Shown here one piece after another: positions 11,785 through 24,189 of a stretch of DNA of 64,000 bases (position 1 is its first letter; each line of letters starts with the position of its first letter). The DNA lies in NCBI GenBank assembly GCA_024138025.1, contig JAMXBD010001573.1:186001-250000 (forward strand), given 5' to 3'. Source of the stretch: Combretum micranthum. Taxonomy: Eukaryota > Streptophyta > Magnoliopsida > Myrtales > Combretaceae. Both the position numbers and the translations under genes were made by a program. The notes beneath the pieces were generated by a model. The model was not told the DNA's origin, ran no database searches, and worked only from the letters and a program-made list of their open reading frames with translations.

Positions 11785-13717
11785 GTTGTTGTTGTTGTTG
11801 TTGTTGTTCTTGTTGTTGTTGTTGTTAATACTAGTAATATGAGTATTATTATTATTATTACTACTACTACTACTACTACTACTACTATTGCTACTATAAA
11901 AATTATTACTAATATTGATATTATCATTAAAATTACTATTTTAATATTACTGCTATTTTGAGTATTAAAATTAATATTATTGATATAATAATATTATTAT
12001 TATTAAGGCCATTTTTGTTGTTATTTTTTTTATTATTTTCTAATATTAACATTAATATTGTAAAAGATGATATCACTAATATTATTATTAATATCATTAT
12101 TGCTAATCTTAGTATATTTTACAAATAACAATAGAATTATGATAGTTATTAAATACTTGTTTATTGGACATATAAATATATGTATATATATAAGAATGGA
12201 AATTTAAACAAGTTGAAATTATGAATAAATGTGATATCTAGAAATGACAATATAATTATATATAATAGATTAAGAGAAACACGATAAAACTAAACAATAT
12301 AAAATAAATAATGTTTACTATAATAAAGTAACTAAAGAACAATATAAAAGTCATAATAACAATAATAATGAGATATTAATCAACTAAATATAAATTCTAC
12401 TACTACCTAATAAAACATACATAATATCAAATAAGATCGAGAGAAACAGGATGAAAATAAATACTAAATAAATAGTTGTTACCATAGGACCATTAAAGGA
12501 CCAATATAATTATAGAAAGAAAACCAAATACCAATATGGGACACTTAGACACTCATAGGAGTTTGATTATATAGTTAATGTGATATTGATGAATATATTA
12601 TCCATCTTAATAGGTGATCTTGATAGTTGTGAGTATTTTCCCATTGATTATTACGACTAACCAATATGAGTAGGTGAGTAATTCAGTCTTATTACATTAT
12701 TTGTGCTTGTAGCTTAGCTGTATCTAAATGAAAGATAATAACTTGATTTTGCTGCATGGATTTTGGGAATTGTATGAATTGTGAATTGTTGATTGCTAAG
12801 CTACTTTATTAATAGTGATAATGGTATTCTGTATGAATTGGTTGCCTGGATAGCATGCTGCTTGTCTAAGTAATGATTAGTCACCTTAAATTTGATTAAA
12901 AACTATTGGATCCGTAAATAAAATGGACATGCATTGCACGATTTACATAAACAACATATGAGTAAGTGGCAACCTATTACGTGTTAATGTTTCGGATCTC
13001 TGGTAATGCTTGGTATTTCTAGGCCAAGAGACTATTAGTCTTACGTAAGATTACCTTTGTTCTGTTGGTACCATAGGAACTAAATGGTAAATGAATGATA
13101 TCGCTTATGGTATTGCTTGAAATGACTAACATTTAGTGGATGATTCTAAGGCTGAAAACAGGAAATGAGTGTTAAAGATATGATAAATTAAAAGTGATAA
13201 TTAAAGTGAGTATTATTGTCTTTTGGTATGCTTAGTATCCCCTAGATAGGAGGGCCATAGAAATGTGATCCTTCAACCTTAATGAGAGGGTGTAAATCTT
13301 CATCCTGCTTTGGATTCCGGGTTATCTAGGCTTGTATTTATGCATATGCTTGATTGTTGCATTTCATATGATTGCTAATAAACTTGTTTGATATATGGTA
13401 AGTTCTGGTTATTCACTGAGCCGTGGTTTTGCTCACACTCTAACAATCCTTTTAGGTTTAGTCTACGACTATGGTTAGTTACATCCAGGAATATGAGTCC
13501 GGTAAGAGCTTAGAAACTGAAAGCTTTTGGTTCACTTTGGGATAAGTTGTTTTCTATTATTCCTAGTATAGATTAGTTAGTATATGGTTTATTAGTTATG
13601 TATTCGGAAATTTAAGGAAGAGCTATATGGTCTGTAATATCTTTATGAAACCCTTTACTCTTGATGACAGTTATTTACTAATTTATATCTTATATGTATT
13701 TGTCCTTTCTTATCAAT
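10174..13717 (+). mobile_element. 3' LTR of element 1, missing its last ~108 bp
   Basis: Starts TGTAAACCCCGAAAATTTTC after the purine tract. Its end aligns with bases 1-268, then stops matching at about 13717, whereas the 5' copy continues to 376. The lost part holds the LTR terminus and TSD. Sequence past the break belongs to pseudogene A and its intron. Possible TATA-like AT runs lie near 11080-11125. It carries a compound microsatellite. Confidence 0.85.
11739..11887. repeat. Compound (ATT)n-(GTT)n-(ATT)n-(ACT)n microsatellite
   Basis: Direct reading shows ATT repeats (11739-11784), GTT repeats with one CTT (11785-11826), an interruption, ATT again, then ACT repeats to about 11887. It lies in the 3' LTR of element 1. 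The long open frames across it are low-complexity artefacts. Confidence 0.95.
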
Positions 13718-13928
13718 AATTAGAAAATTATCTTAAACCATTCAACAAAACACGCAAACCAACATTATTCTTCAGACTTTGAAACTTCTCTTCATTTATA
13801 AAAATCAATGAACAACTAGATCATGCCATATTAGTTAGATTAGATGGCTTAATGAACATAAACCTAAATAATGCAAAGTATAAAAACCAGTGCTATTTCA
13901 ATCAATAATTGAGCATCACATAGTTTAC
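13718..13928 (-). other. Probable intron remnant of pseudogene A
   Basis: Sequence after the proposed donor of exon 1 on the minus strand, up to the broken LTR of element 1. AT-rich, no coding signal; its continuation has been replaced by element 1. Confidence 0.4.
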
Positions 13929-14482
13929 CATGATCACTTGTTTGTATGTGAGTTCCATCATGACAATGACAAATGTGTTCCTTGCTCTCAAACCCACATC
14001 TATAGCCACTACTCTCATAATCACCAAAATTATTAACAGGAAAAATCATAAGGAACCCCAATCTTCAGGATATCAATGTAACTCGTTCCCATTAAACCAG
14101 CATAATCGGTTGTAATATCAATAGGTACACCAACAAAAGATCCACATGACAGGTTCAACAATTGCAATTCATCCATATGAAAATTTCCAAAAGAGTTGTT
14201 GAGGGAAGGGTTCTTACAATTCACTGGATAAGTGTAGGAGTCCAAAGGCTATGATAAACAGTTATAGTGGAAATAAAAATGAACATATGTGAAGCAAGAT
14301 TAAATGGAGTTCAATCAAGGCTACTGTTGTGTATGGAAGGATTGCATGAGTTCTCATATTCGGCAGCTCTTGCTGGGATAAATGAATGGTTAGAGTAGAA
14401 TAGGGATAAATGAATGGTTAGAGTAGAATATGTGTTTGATGGTAAATTTGTCTTCTGAAAAGGTAAGGACATGGTAACTTTT
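13929..14482 (-). pseudogene. Pseudogene A, distal part of exon 1: LRK10-like receptor ectodomain
   Basis: On the minus strand this continues the exon from 31360 after element 2. It resumes in frame with a YHVLTFSEDKFTIKHIFYS-like stretch, then CGSFVGVPIDITTDYAGLM, then the WAK-associated C-terminal cysteine motif CGFESKEHICHCHDGTH. At least two frameshifts (near 14245 and 14045) and several stops occur; a 28-bp duplication is one cause. GATCATG|GTAAAC at 13929/13928 is a likely exon-1 donor. In intact relatives this extracellular cysteine-rich domain precedes a transmembrane kinase; no kinase is visible here. Confidence 0.8.
14376..14431. repeat. 28-bp direct duplication inside pseudogene A
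   Basis: Two adjacent copies beginning GGATAAATGAATGGTTAGAG. The length is not a multiple of three, so the duplication shifts the frame of the ectodomain. Confidence 0.95.
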
Positions 14483-15505
14483 TGATCTGATTAGAATGTG
14501 TATATAATTTCAGATACTACCAGCAAGTGTACTAGGTCTTGATCAAGTAATATAAAAGTGAGTTGAGTATCATTCCTACAAGGACTAAATTAACTACTAG
14601 ATTGATATTAGTTTATACTAATATTTAGGCAATCAAAATTTATCAATTAACTAACTAATTCTATCTATATGAATGCAATGAGATTGTGAGGAGTTATATA
14701 AGATGAATGTGGGAAGGAACAAAATCCATCCTAATTTTTTACTAATTGTGCTGAATTTATATTATATGAATAATTAGGATTGCGGATATTTGTAAGAAAT
14801 TGTTAACACCTAAAACTATCAAGTTTTAGTAGACCATAAAATAATCTATTAGCTTCCACTATACAAATTATTAATGGAATCTAATTTACAATCATAAATT
14901 TTCCAATTCTATAATTGTTTAATATCCTAAATTAACTTCTCCTAATTCCTTAGTGAGAAATTAAAATAAAATATTGCATCAATCGCAAAAAAAACAATTT
15001 CCAAATTAATATTAAACTTAATTGCATTCACAATTGTTGTTTAATCTCAATTCATGAATTCCTATGAACCCTAATTCTTTTTCCAAATTATTAGAATTCT
15101 TATCAATTCATTTTCAATCAGAAATAAAATAGATAATTAGGATTCAATACAAATATTTCATAATTCTAACAATCCTATAATATAAATTCAAGAATCACTT
15201 TAGCAAAATTAGGATTTCATCACTTCCCACAAAGAAAAGTTTAGCTACTCATGGATGTTGATTCAACAATCAAATAAGAATATGTAATTGATAACATTAT
15301 GAACAGATAATTCAGATAAATGAATTGCATAAGAAAGAGATTAAATATCACCAATGCAATCTTCAATTACAATTCTTAAAAGCTCAAATTCTCTCACAAA
15401 TCTCTATGAAAATGCTAAGACTATTTGTATACTGAAGTGTATTATACTTTGCTTCTGCTTGTTGTTGTTGCTTCTTACTTGTTCAACTAGAGGAGGGAGA
15501 TCCCC

Positions 15506-15513
15506 TATTTATA
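15506..15513 (-). promoter_or_regulatory. Putative TATA box in element 2 LTR
   Basis: TATAAATA on minus, directly followed by GGGGATCTCCCTCC; conserved in the other LTR at 30598-30605. Confidence 0.5.
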
Positions 15514-15563
15514 TGAAAAATTTCGTGCAAAGAATTAAATGAAAAATTGCAGTTTCGCTTTGT

Positions 15564-16120
15564 ACGCCGGCATTACAGATCCTACGCCGGTGGCTTACAG
15601 ATGGCGTATAGTCATTTTCTTCTTTGCGCAGGCAGTGCAATGGCAGCTTTCAACTTCATTACAAGTGTAGGCTGCTTCTACGCCGGCGGCTTAGATATAG
15701 ATTTAGTCGGTGTATATGATGAGAAATGAAATGTTGGACCAATTTATAATGAAAGTTGTCCCAAAGCCGGCGGCTTTCATGCCGGCTTAGACAATCCATC
15801 AAATTTGGTCTCTTCAATTACCTCCGAGCATGTATTGTATACTTGTCGCTTCTGATCTCTTATCTATACTGTCTCAATGCCGGCGGCTTAGTAGCCGACG
15901 CAGGTTGTAACTCTTTTTGCGCTGGCATCGTTTGAGTTTTAAGCTACCGGCCTTTAATGTATGCTGGCCTATTTAACTTCTACGCCGGTAGCTTTGAGGC
16001 GGCGTACATTTAGTTGAGTCAATCCTTACAAAGCTGATAGTGTAGGCAACGACTTTGGGTGAGTGCATCTTGTAAGCCGTTTGATCACCGGCGGCTTTGA
16101 AGTCAGAAAAGCCGACGTAT
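15564..16120. repeat. Dispersed GCCGGCGGCTT motif cluster (3' LTR of element 2)
   Basis: About ten copies or near copies of GCCGGCGGCTT (minus: AAGCCGCCGGC), spaced irregularly by 20-100 bp in otherwise AT-rich DNA. The cluster recurs in the other LTR (30656-31210) and in the internal 3' region (19935-20365). Confidence 0.8.
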
Positions 16121-16265
16121 TCTTGAATTTTTCCAATTTTTATCCAAAGTTTCTTGTTTTGATTTCTTTGTCCAAATTAGACCTGAAACATAAATTTTAA
16201 TCAAAACAAGTATCAATTATAGCTAATTTGAATATCAACAAGTTGTATAAAATATGATCTTATCA

Positions 16266-16283
16266 ATTCCCTCACACTTGAAC
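16266..16283 (-). other. Polypurine tract (element 2)
   Basis: On minus, AAGTGTGAGGGAAT directly precedes the TGATAAGATC start of the 3' LTR, the expected place for plus-strand priming. Confidence 0.7.
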
Positions 16284-17880
16284 TTTTGCTTGTCCTCAAG
16301 CAAAATAATGAAAAACAAAATTAATGAAATCTCTTATAGATAGTACAACTTTTCTAATTTAATCACAATTTCTTTAACTTGCTTTTCGTGTATCTATTGC
16401 TCTAACCATACCAATTTCTTGTAATTAAAGTACTATAATCAAAATTGAAAAGTTAATCCAAACAAAACAAGTTTTAATCTCAATCTTTAACAAAAGAACA
16501 TTCTATTCAAAAAGCAAATACCCAATCCATTAAGGAAACATGCTCATTTAAACTTCATTGGATTTCTAGCTTTTATATATATATATATATTCTAAGTAAC
16601 ACTCAATGAAAGCATGTGGTATCTACTTTTTCCTTAGATTTTCTCCTTCTTTATTATAAGTCTCCTTTATTTGCATATTTGCATTCGTTTTTTTTTTTCT
16701 TTTTCAAGCACTTATTTTCTTTTTAGGAGGTTTTTGCCCCCTTCTTTTTGCTTTTCAAAGTTCATAAATTGAACTTTTGCCTTTCTTCCCTTCTAGTTAT
16801 AGTGAGTTCATTGAGTCGGCACATCCCAGGCTCATCACCTAAGTGACCAGGGTTCAGAATACCCCTAAGAACTCTTCCTCACTTTAACATTCAAGTTCAG
16901 ATACTCATAACTCAAATTTTTAAGTAAGGAGTAGTGGCTATGCTTGTTTTTTCTTTTTGAATGCAATAACAAATCAAAGACTTATTTTTATAAAGGATCA
17001 CTAAGTTTAAAAGTTTCTTCTACCTTTTCACTAAGTGTTATAATTCAAAGAATATATACAAACTAAAATTTCCTAGAAGTAAACCTGTTTATTTTTCACA
17101 AAAAGACTCGACTAGCTCTTAAATTTCCAATTCCAAAGTTAAAAATAAAGTAAACTTGTTTCTTAAGGATTTTACAACTTAATTCTAACTTAGTAAACCA
17201 ATCACAACAGCAGGTAAGTAAGATACTTTTACAAGTTAATTTCATTGCTTTTAGTCTTTACTTTGTCCTATCTCCAATTCTTAAGAGATTTTTGAAAAAA
17301 TTTTGGCAGAATTTCCCCATAATTTGTTTTCAAACCAAAAATACAAGGTGGGTATTTTCAAATATAAATAAAAGCAATTCAGACAACAGATCATATTCAC
17401 AACTTTAATTCAGCACTTCATTCAATTTATCCCTTCCCTCACACTTCAACTAAACAGTGTCCTCACTATTTTGCAACAAATTAAATTATAGGAAAGGAAT
17501 AAAAAAAAGAATTTGATTCTTCCCTGACTTCATGTGTTTCATAGTCATCAAAATTGCATTGCAAGAGAGAATTTTTGCTTTGCTTGCTTTCCTATAGTCA
17601 CTACAAAAGAAAAACAAAAACAAAAATAAAAGCAGAAATAAAGGAGTCTACCCACAGGAACTTAGGTGCTAAATATATATGTGTACAGGCCAATATGAAA
17701 AAAATAAAAACTCAATAAAAGTCAAATGAGAGCTAGCAGGATCTTTAGCTCTCTGGCCCTGGACTGGCTCTGCTAGTATGCTTAGGACTATGTCTCTGAG
17801 TATCTCATGAGCTGGCTGTGTGTGTATGCTCCGAACTGAGTCTATCTGTGTGTGCTGAACTGTGCCTAGACTCAGTGGAA
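16284..17880 (-). other. 3' non-coding region of element 2
   Basis: No coherent reading frame on either strand. Holds poly-T/poly-A runs, an (AT)n run near 16577-16590 and a less AT-rich patch at 16805-16880. Such long 3' untranslated regions are usual in Athila elements. Confidence 0.5.
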
Positions 17881-19037
17881 GTCTCATATGTCATCCCAGC
17901 CCCTATTTCTAGGCTCAAGCAGCAGATAGTAGTCTTCAATGCCTCAAAGATAGACTTTCTGAATTTCTTGTTTTTCTTCCTCTCCTTTTCCTATCTATCT
18001 CTGAGCTCCTGACTTTGCTTCTTCAACTCCTAAACATCCAGCCTAAGCTGGTCCATATCATATGCAGAAGAAGTACTTGCAAGAGGAGGAGGAGCAGATG
18101 AAGATGGGATCTCAAATGGAACATCTCCAGGAAAGATATCCTGTAACTCAATCTCCTCCAGGACTGGTGGCTAAGCTCCTCTGGGGTTTTTAAGCAATCC
18201 CCAGCCTCTGAATGGTGTCGATGAGATCTTTCTACTCTCAAATATCTTATCTTCTTAAGGAGGTTCAAAAATTCCCATCCCCTTTAGCAACTTGGTGATG
18301 TAGCCACCACAAAACAAGACTCTAGTCCTGGTATCATCAGCCTGCCTATATATGAAATTCGCTATCTCCACACCCAGATCTATCATGTAGTCTCTGATAA
18401 GGCTATACAAATAAAACATATCAAAACTAGTCACCTTGCTGTGACTAGTCTTCTTGCAACTCAGTGTGTGTGCAAGGATGTGGTGGAGTAGCTTGTGCTC
18501 AACAACACCAAATGAAGTGGCTAATGATTTAGAGGGAACAAATGGCTCATTTGCTCTATCAAGAGGAACCAACTGAAACCAGTAAGCCTCCTGAGTCATC
18601 TGATTTTCTCCCTTAGGCCAATTGTTGGGCATATTCAAATTTTCATCCTCCTCATCATACAATCCCAGGAGTTGGCCCATCTTCTTTAGCTTGACTTCTC
18701 TAATCTCACCAAATACCTGGAACTGAAATGTGGATTTAGCTCTGTCAGGGATATTCTTTAATGTGGATAAGAACTCAATAGTGAAGTTCTTATAAGCTGG
18801 CTCCCTGAAATCAAACAATCTAATCCAAGCTGGATCTTGGGTTGTGTTTCTGATCTTGTCAGTAATTCTATATTCATGCAGTAAGCTCCATTCCAAATAC
18901 TGAGTATTCAGAAAATCCATCTTTACTAGCCTCTTCTTTCGATCTTTAGCATACTGCTGACTGGACAGCAGATTCCTGGTCTGAGAACCAGAAGTAGAGG
19001 CATTTGTAGTCTCTTGTTTCTTCTGTCTAGGAGCCAT
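17881..19037 (-). pseudogene. Athila-type ORF downstream of integrase ('env-like' position)
   Basis: The first 260 codons (19037-18255) are open: basic start MAPRQKKQETTNASTSGSQT, then FTIEFLSTLKN, FQVFGEIREVKLKKMGQLLG, VTSFDMFYLYSLIRDYMID and CGGYITKLLKGMGIF. This pattern matches my memory of the plant retrotransposon ORF family called ATHILA ORF-1 (assignment from memory, no search). After a TAA at 18255-18257 the same frame continues to about 17881 with three TAG stops, including EEIELQDIFPGDVPFEIPSS and a basic coiled-coil-like region. Function is unknown; despite its env-like position I see no signal peptide or membrane segment. This is the best-preserved reading frame in element 2. Confidence 0.7.
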
Positions 19038-20406
19038 TCCTACAATTTAAATTGAACTTAATTAGATCAAGGAATCAAAATTAGGTGCACAATAAAGACC
19101 AAATTACATGAAAGCTTTGCATAATTCCAATGAAATTCTTGTTAAATACAATCCTAATTTATGCCTAATTCATTTCACATCATGATTTCAAACAAATTGG
19201 AGATCATAGGCATTGAAGCTACTGACATGGAATTTGCTTGAAAATGTACACTTGCAAAACAAAGTCAAAGCTGGAAGCTTAGATTAGCCAGCTTAGATTT
19301 GAACGTTGGAATTTCAAACTTTACAAAAAGAAATGATTTTCAAAAATTTTTTTACCAAAAGATCCGTAAACATTTTTAAACCAAATTTTTCTTCAAATTT
19401 TTTAGAAATTCGAAATTCTAAGTTCAATTGGAGCACAATTAGCACAATTCATCAATTAGAGCTACTAACTAGTATAAGAGTTCATGTCATGCATCGAATT
19501 GCATTTAATTCAACAAAGCCCCAATTTTCGAAATTAAACATTCTCCACAAGCTCAAGAACCCTAATTTGCATTTATACACAGTTCATGTATCAACTTAGC
19601 ACAAATTGGAATAAGGAATGTAATCAACCGAAATGCAGCTGAAACAAACTAGGAACAACATCAAAGCTATCAAATCTATCAGGATCGGAAGTCAATGCCG
19701 CATTCACCAATTGCAATAATCCATTAGCTAATCAACGGATTAAACACAGATACAATGCAATATCATGGATTAAAGCTGGAAACTAAGAGCAAAAGTCAAA
19801 GAAACTTACTGGACAAGCTAGATCAAACGCAATGGATGAAGAAATGGGCAGTGGTGATGCGTCAAGTGAGAGTAAGAGAGTGAATATTGAGAGTAATGAG
19901 AAATGGAGAGAGAGACATACCTGTTAAATGCAATTCTGCAGAACGTATGCCGGCATTTTTATCAAGTACACCGGTGGCTTACATGCTAGTGTAACAAAAT
20001 TAAATTCATGTCGAGAGCAAATGGTCGGTAGCTTACTCATTTACACTGTCGGCATACAGGTCTATGCCGGCTTCAAAGCTGGCGGCTTTCAAACCCAGAT
20101 GTTGGCTTTGATCGGGATTTTTAAAACCCTTGTAATTTTTGAACATACGCTGCCTTTAACACCGACGGCTTTAGAAAGTAAGAAGCCGGTGTAATTGTTG
20201 TTGCAAACGTTGGCACTAAGCCGGCGGCTTTCACCTTTCATTTGCCGGCTTCTTGTGTGGTGCTCACCTACTCTTGTTTTGATTTCAGCCGGTAGCTTAA
20301 GTTCGGCTTTCCTTGATTTTTCAAAGCTGGCTCAAGGCTAGCAGCCTTATGCCGGCTTTCATCTTTTTCAACATTTACTTTTTTTTTTTTTTTACCATAA
20401 CCTGTC
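19038..20406 (-). other. Non-coding spacer of element 2 with GCCGG motif cluster
   Basis: Between the integrase end (beyond the nested solo LTR) and the post-integrase ORF. AT-rich until 19930, then about eight diverged copies of GCCGGCGGCTT to about 20365, the same motif as in the LTRs. A 15-bp poly-T run lies near 20378-20394. An element-2 spacer that would act as the leader of the downstream ORF. Confidence 0.6.
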
Positions 20407-23400
20407 TGTAAACCCCAAATTTTCAGAATTAGTTTAACATAAAACCCTAAACCGGAAGTCAACGAAACCCTAAAGGTCAATAAAACCCTAGTTTACCGTA
20501 TCAAACTAAATTCGGCATTGCCGTTTTCTTTGGCCCTGAAAAACGAAGTTGTAATAATTAGCTAGAATAGTTCGTAATAACCATAGGTTTTATAAAAATT
20601 TCAGTTTCGCGAAATTCAAGTGTCCTTCGAACCCGATCGGACACAGTTCTCGAAAAACGTGTCCGAAAGCCCAGAATAGTAAAAATATTCCGAATACACC
20701 GTTAGACTCGTAAGAATATAAGTTTTCCAAAAATATCAGTTTCGTAATTTTTCGGTAAGTAAAAATAACAGATATAACTATTATACGCATATTTTCTTAC
20801 TATCGGTACTTTAATTGTCATATCTACTTTACATTACACTATTCATTACATTACACTATTCTTTTATCTCTATTTTTTCTTACACCTATTCTTACACTCT
20901 ACATAACCTATAATCTTAACTTTTTACCTTTCCCATAATTTTATATCACATCTATCTTACATATTACATCTTTTATTTAACAAAAAGTCAAAAAAATAAA
21001 TCACACTCCCTCACTACACTCAATGGCCGGCGCCCCCTCCCCATGTGCCTCTCAATTTTGTTTCAATTTTAATTTATTTTAATCACACAAAAATCACTCC
21101 TCAATTTCCTATAAATACGCCCCTCCTCTTTCACTTCTTTCACACATTCACTACCCACAAATTCATACAAAAACTCTCTCAAATTTTCCTCTCAAAACTC
21201 TCCCAAAATACCATCCCAAAACTCTCTCCAAATAATTCTACAACAACTTCTACCAACAAACCAAAACCCATAACCACATAACCATATCAAAGTCTTCTTT
21301 AGGTAACCACTTTATATTTCTTTCTTCTTCTTCATGTCATGTAACTTTACATGACCATAGTGTGAGTTTCCAAATACTACAAGTTATGGAAACTACATTA
21401 TGTTCATGTATTCTTCTTGTTCATGCCAATCCATTTATGTTTATGTTGTTTTATTATTATTTATATATCTATATATATATACATATTCTTTAGAGCATAT
21501 AAGCTCACTTGCAATTTATTTATTTCATGCAAAGCAATTTATTTACTTTTCCATTGCAATTTATTTAATTATTCCTTGTTGAAATTAAGACTAGTCTCTA
21601 GTCTTAGATTTGTCCTCATCAAATCAAAACAAGCTTTTCTTTCTTTCATTTTATTTTATTATGGGACTAGTTTACTTCTTAGTCCCGGGAGCCTTGAAAA
21701 AGCTAAGACTCCAATACTTGACTTTATTATTTATGTTTTATGTTATTTGTTTATTATTATTCTCATAATCATGATCATTTAGATTGTTGTCCAAAAACTT
21801 TATTTTCTAAAGATAATTAAACAAAAGAAGGATTTTGTCACTTAGAAATAAGTTTATGTAAAGCATAAAAATATATATAAGATAACACAAAATAAACTCA
21901 TTCCCTTTCATGTTACAAAAAGAACTCACTATAATTTTATAAACTACTTTTACTTTAAAAAGCCACTTAAATCTTTATTATTCCACCTTGTTTTTCAAAA
22001 GAAAATATTTGTTGATACAAAAATGGCTCTTTTTATAAAAAGATAAATAAGATGAATGGCTAAGGAATTTTCAAGAAAAGACCTTTACAACCAAATAGGC
22101 AAAGGAAATCTATGATTTGAAAACAAAAATGAAGTTATTCCTTATCAAGTTACAAGAGGATTTTAGAAACTAGTTTTACTACAAAAAGTTCTCCAACATT
22201 GTTTTTACGAGGAAAACAAATTTTCATGCATGAATGATTTTATGAAGAACATAAGATATGAGGAAAGGATGAGAAATTTCAAGTAAAGAATTTTGCAAAG
22301 CAAATAACAAAGGAATTTGTACAAGAAAAATAAATATGAAGAATAGCATATTTCCTAAAGACTTTAAAATAGTATTAGTGTAGCTTAGGAAGTATAAAAT
22401 TTTTATTTTCAAAGGTTACTTAGGAAAAGATAAATAAAACCAACATAAAAAGTTTTCAGAAAACAAAGGAAAGCAAGGTATTCATTTCAAAGAAATTTAC
22501 AAAAACAATTTCCGAAAAGTTTCAAACCGACATTGTTTTGCCTAAGAAAAATAATGGGATAACAAGACACTTGAACATGCTTAACATGAGTTATATAGTT
22601 ATAAAAAGGGAATTTTTCAACTATATAGATAACTAAGTGTTTATCAAGCAAAATCTTGATTTCTTGAACCAAGGTTGTTTTGTTGGAAAATCCGTGGTGA
22701 ATTTTTCCACTACTGTTTCGGAGCCTATATGGCTTTGTTTGATGGAAATAATTTTGGAAATGGGTAGATCTTTTCGAGTAGGTAGAAATCGGTATATTAT
22801 ATGCGCGATTCCGAGTTAAAATGACCAAGTTATGGCCATTTTAAGTTGGAACATTCCTTTATACGAACTTTAACGTTCTTTGACATTGTTTTGTCAAAAT
22901 TCAAGAAAATCATCAAGAAAAACTCATTGTGGGTATTTTCTTTGGCTAGGTAACCCCGAGGAAGGATTCCTTTACCCTGAAGAATATTACGACTAAGTGG
23001 AGAGTGTGAACGACTCCCCCGCATAGAGAAATAGTCACCATGGCATCGTGAGTTTATTTCCATTAAATGCTATACTTGTTGTGCTTATAAATTAGTTGCA
23101 CTAGAGTTAGGAAAAGTTAAACCGATATGTATGTAAAATAATTCTTTGAAAGAATTTTAAGAAGATCGAAGCCGGAATTGTTTTAAGTGATTGTTTTAGT
23201 ACAATATTGATTTGTATGAAAATTCCTTGATCGCCTTAAATTTAAGAATAATTATGCTATGACTTTATAAATAAATGAATTCATGCATACCACGAAGTGA
23301 GTCACATTACATTTTGGGTTATTATCCTTGGGTGAGAAGGATAGTAAGCTCATGTCGAAAGCAACACTTGGTGGGAGATCCGAAAGCGATTGCTTGGCGG

Positions 23401-24094
23401 CTTAATGGAATATGCTTGGCGGTAGGTCCGAAAGCAAGGTCAATCAAGTAGATTCGGAATGCTCGACGATGAGTGCTCGTGAGCAAGAAAACTTTTTATT
23501 TAAAACTACTTGAATTGAGGCTATGTATCACCAAACCCCGAAGGAGGGCACAAATCCATTCAACATATAGTTCCCGGAAAGCTATATGATTGCTTGCCCA
23601 CGTGTTTGATGCATTACATATGTGTGATTAACCAACTTGTTTGAATCTTGTTACAAGAAGTTATTTATAGAAATAGTTCTCACTAAGCCTATTAACTTAT
23701 ACCCCGATAGATATCTTTTGCAGTTTCCTTACTTATGGTTAAGGCCACGTGGACCATGCGGACAGGTAATCTCTTTTGGATAATAGAAACTTAGATAAAG
23801 TGTAGCATTAGTATTAACATGCAAATATTCAGATAGTAGATTAGTAATCAAGGGAATTGTCCCTAAGTTTGTAAAGTCTTTGCTATGAATGGATATTTAT
23901 TGTGAATCCTCTTTTCTTAATATATTTTTATATCTCCTTAAGCTTCATAATTCTATATATGGTCCTATAAAGTTATGAAAGTACGCCTTACACTTAATAT
24001 AAAAGCTTTTAGGAATGGCTAAGGTTGTCATACTTAAGCTTTAATATTAAGTGTGGCGGACTGTTACGTTTAGGGTACCCATTGAGGCGTGACA
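20407..24094 (+). mobile_element. Solo LTR (Tekay-like family X) nested in element 2, TSD CTGTC
   Basis: 3688 bp from TGTAAACCCCAAATTTTCAG to GAGGCGTGACA. Perfect 5-bp TSD CTGTC at 20402-20406 and 24095-24099. It has LTR blocks shared with 2183-5632 (reverse) and 53618-56735: TATA region, GAGCATATAAGCTCACTT, AGTTATGGCCATTTTAAG and GTTACGTTTAGGGTACCC at the end. No internal domain, hence a solo LTR made by LTR-LTR recombination. Confidence 0.92.
21110..21117 (+). promoter_or_regulatory. Putative TATA box in solo LTR
   Basis: TATAAATA followed by a CT-rich leader, about 85 bp after a conserved GGCCGGCGCCCCCT box at 21023-21036. Same arrangement in element 3 LTRs. Confidence 0.5.
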
Positions 24095-24189
24095 CTGTCC
24101 ACACTAAAAATAAAGTTAGTAAAAACAAAAATAAAACTACTCAAAAATTAAACATGGGTTGCCTCTCAAGAAGCGCTTAGTTTAGAGTC

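Larger units (their letters stand above)
1..13717 (+). mobile_element. Element 1: Tekay/Del-like Ty3/gypsy chromovirus, 5' LTR cut by window edge
   Basis: Plus-strand LTR retrotransposon with, in order: end of the 5' LTR, initiator-Met tRNA primer site, an extra ORF, gag (split by a solo LTR), intron-like gap, protease, RT, RNase H, integrase, chromodomain-like tail, purine tract and 3' LTR. All coding parts are broken by stops and frameshifts. The two LTR ends differ at roughly 20 of 258 aligned bases by eye, mostly transitions, so it is older than elements 2 and 3. Lineage is inferred from the integrase tail and gag knuckles. The flanking target duplication cannot be tested because the 5' end is outside and the 3' end is lost. 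Confidence 0.9.
14483..16265 (-). mobile_element. 3' LTR of element 2
   Basis: 1783 bp, TG...CA ends (TGATCTGATTAG to ATGATCTTATCA on plus). Near-identical to 29604-31359. It keeps a 28-bp stretch near 15041-15068 that is missing from the other LTR. Confidence 0.95.

Noticed and set aside
11616..11961. Overlapping open frames on both strands
   Set aside because: They are translations of ATT/GTT/ACT microsatellite (poly-Ile, Val, Thr) and have no family.
15547..15729. Short ORF over the GCCGG cluster (also 30631-30822)
   Set aside because: Its reading is produced by the repeated motif in an LTR; no start context or family support.
17880..19037. True retroviral-type envelope gene
   Set aside because: Position fits, but no signal peptide, transmembrane helix or cleavage site is visible, so only an ORF of unknown function is claimed.
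20430..20495. AAACCCTAA words resembling plant telomere repeats
   Set aside because: Isolated words with irregular spacing at LTR starts (also 33050 and 43430), not a tandem telomeric array.
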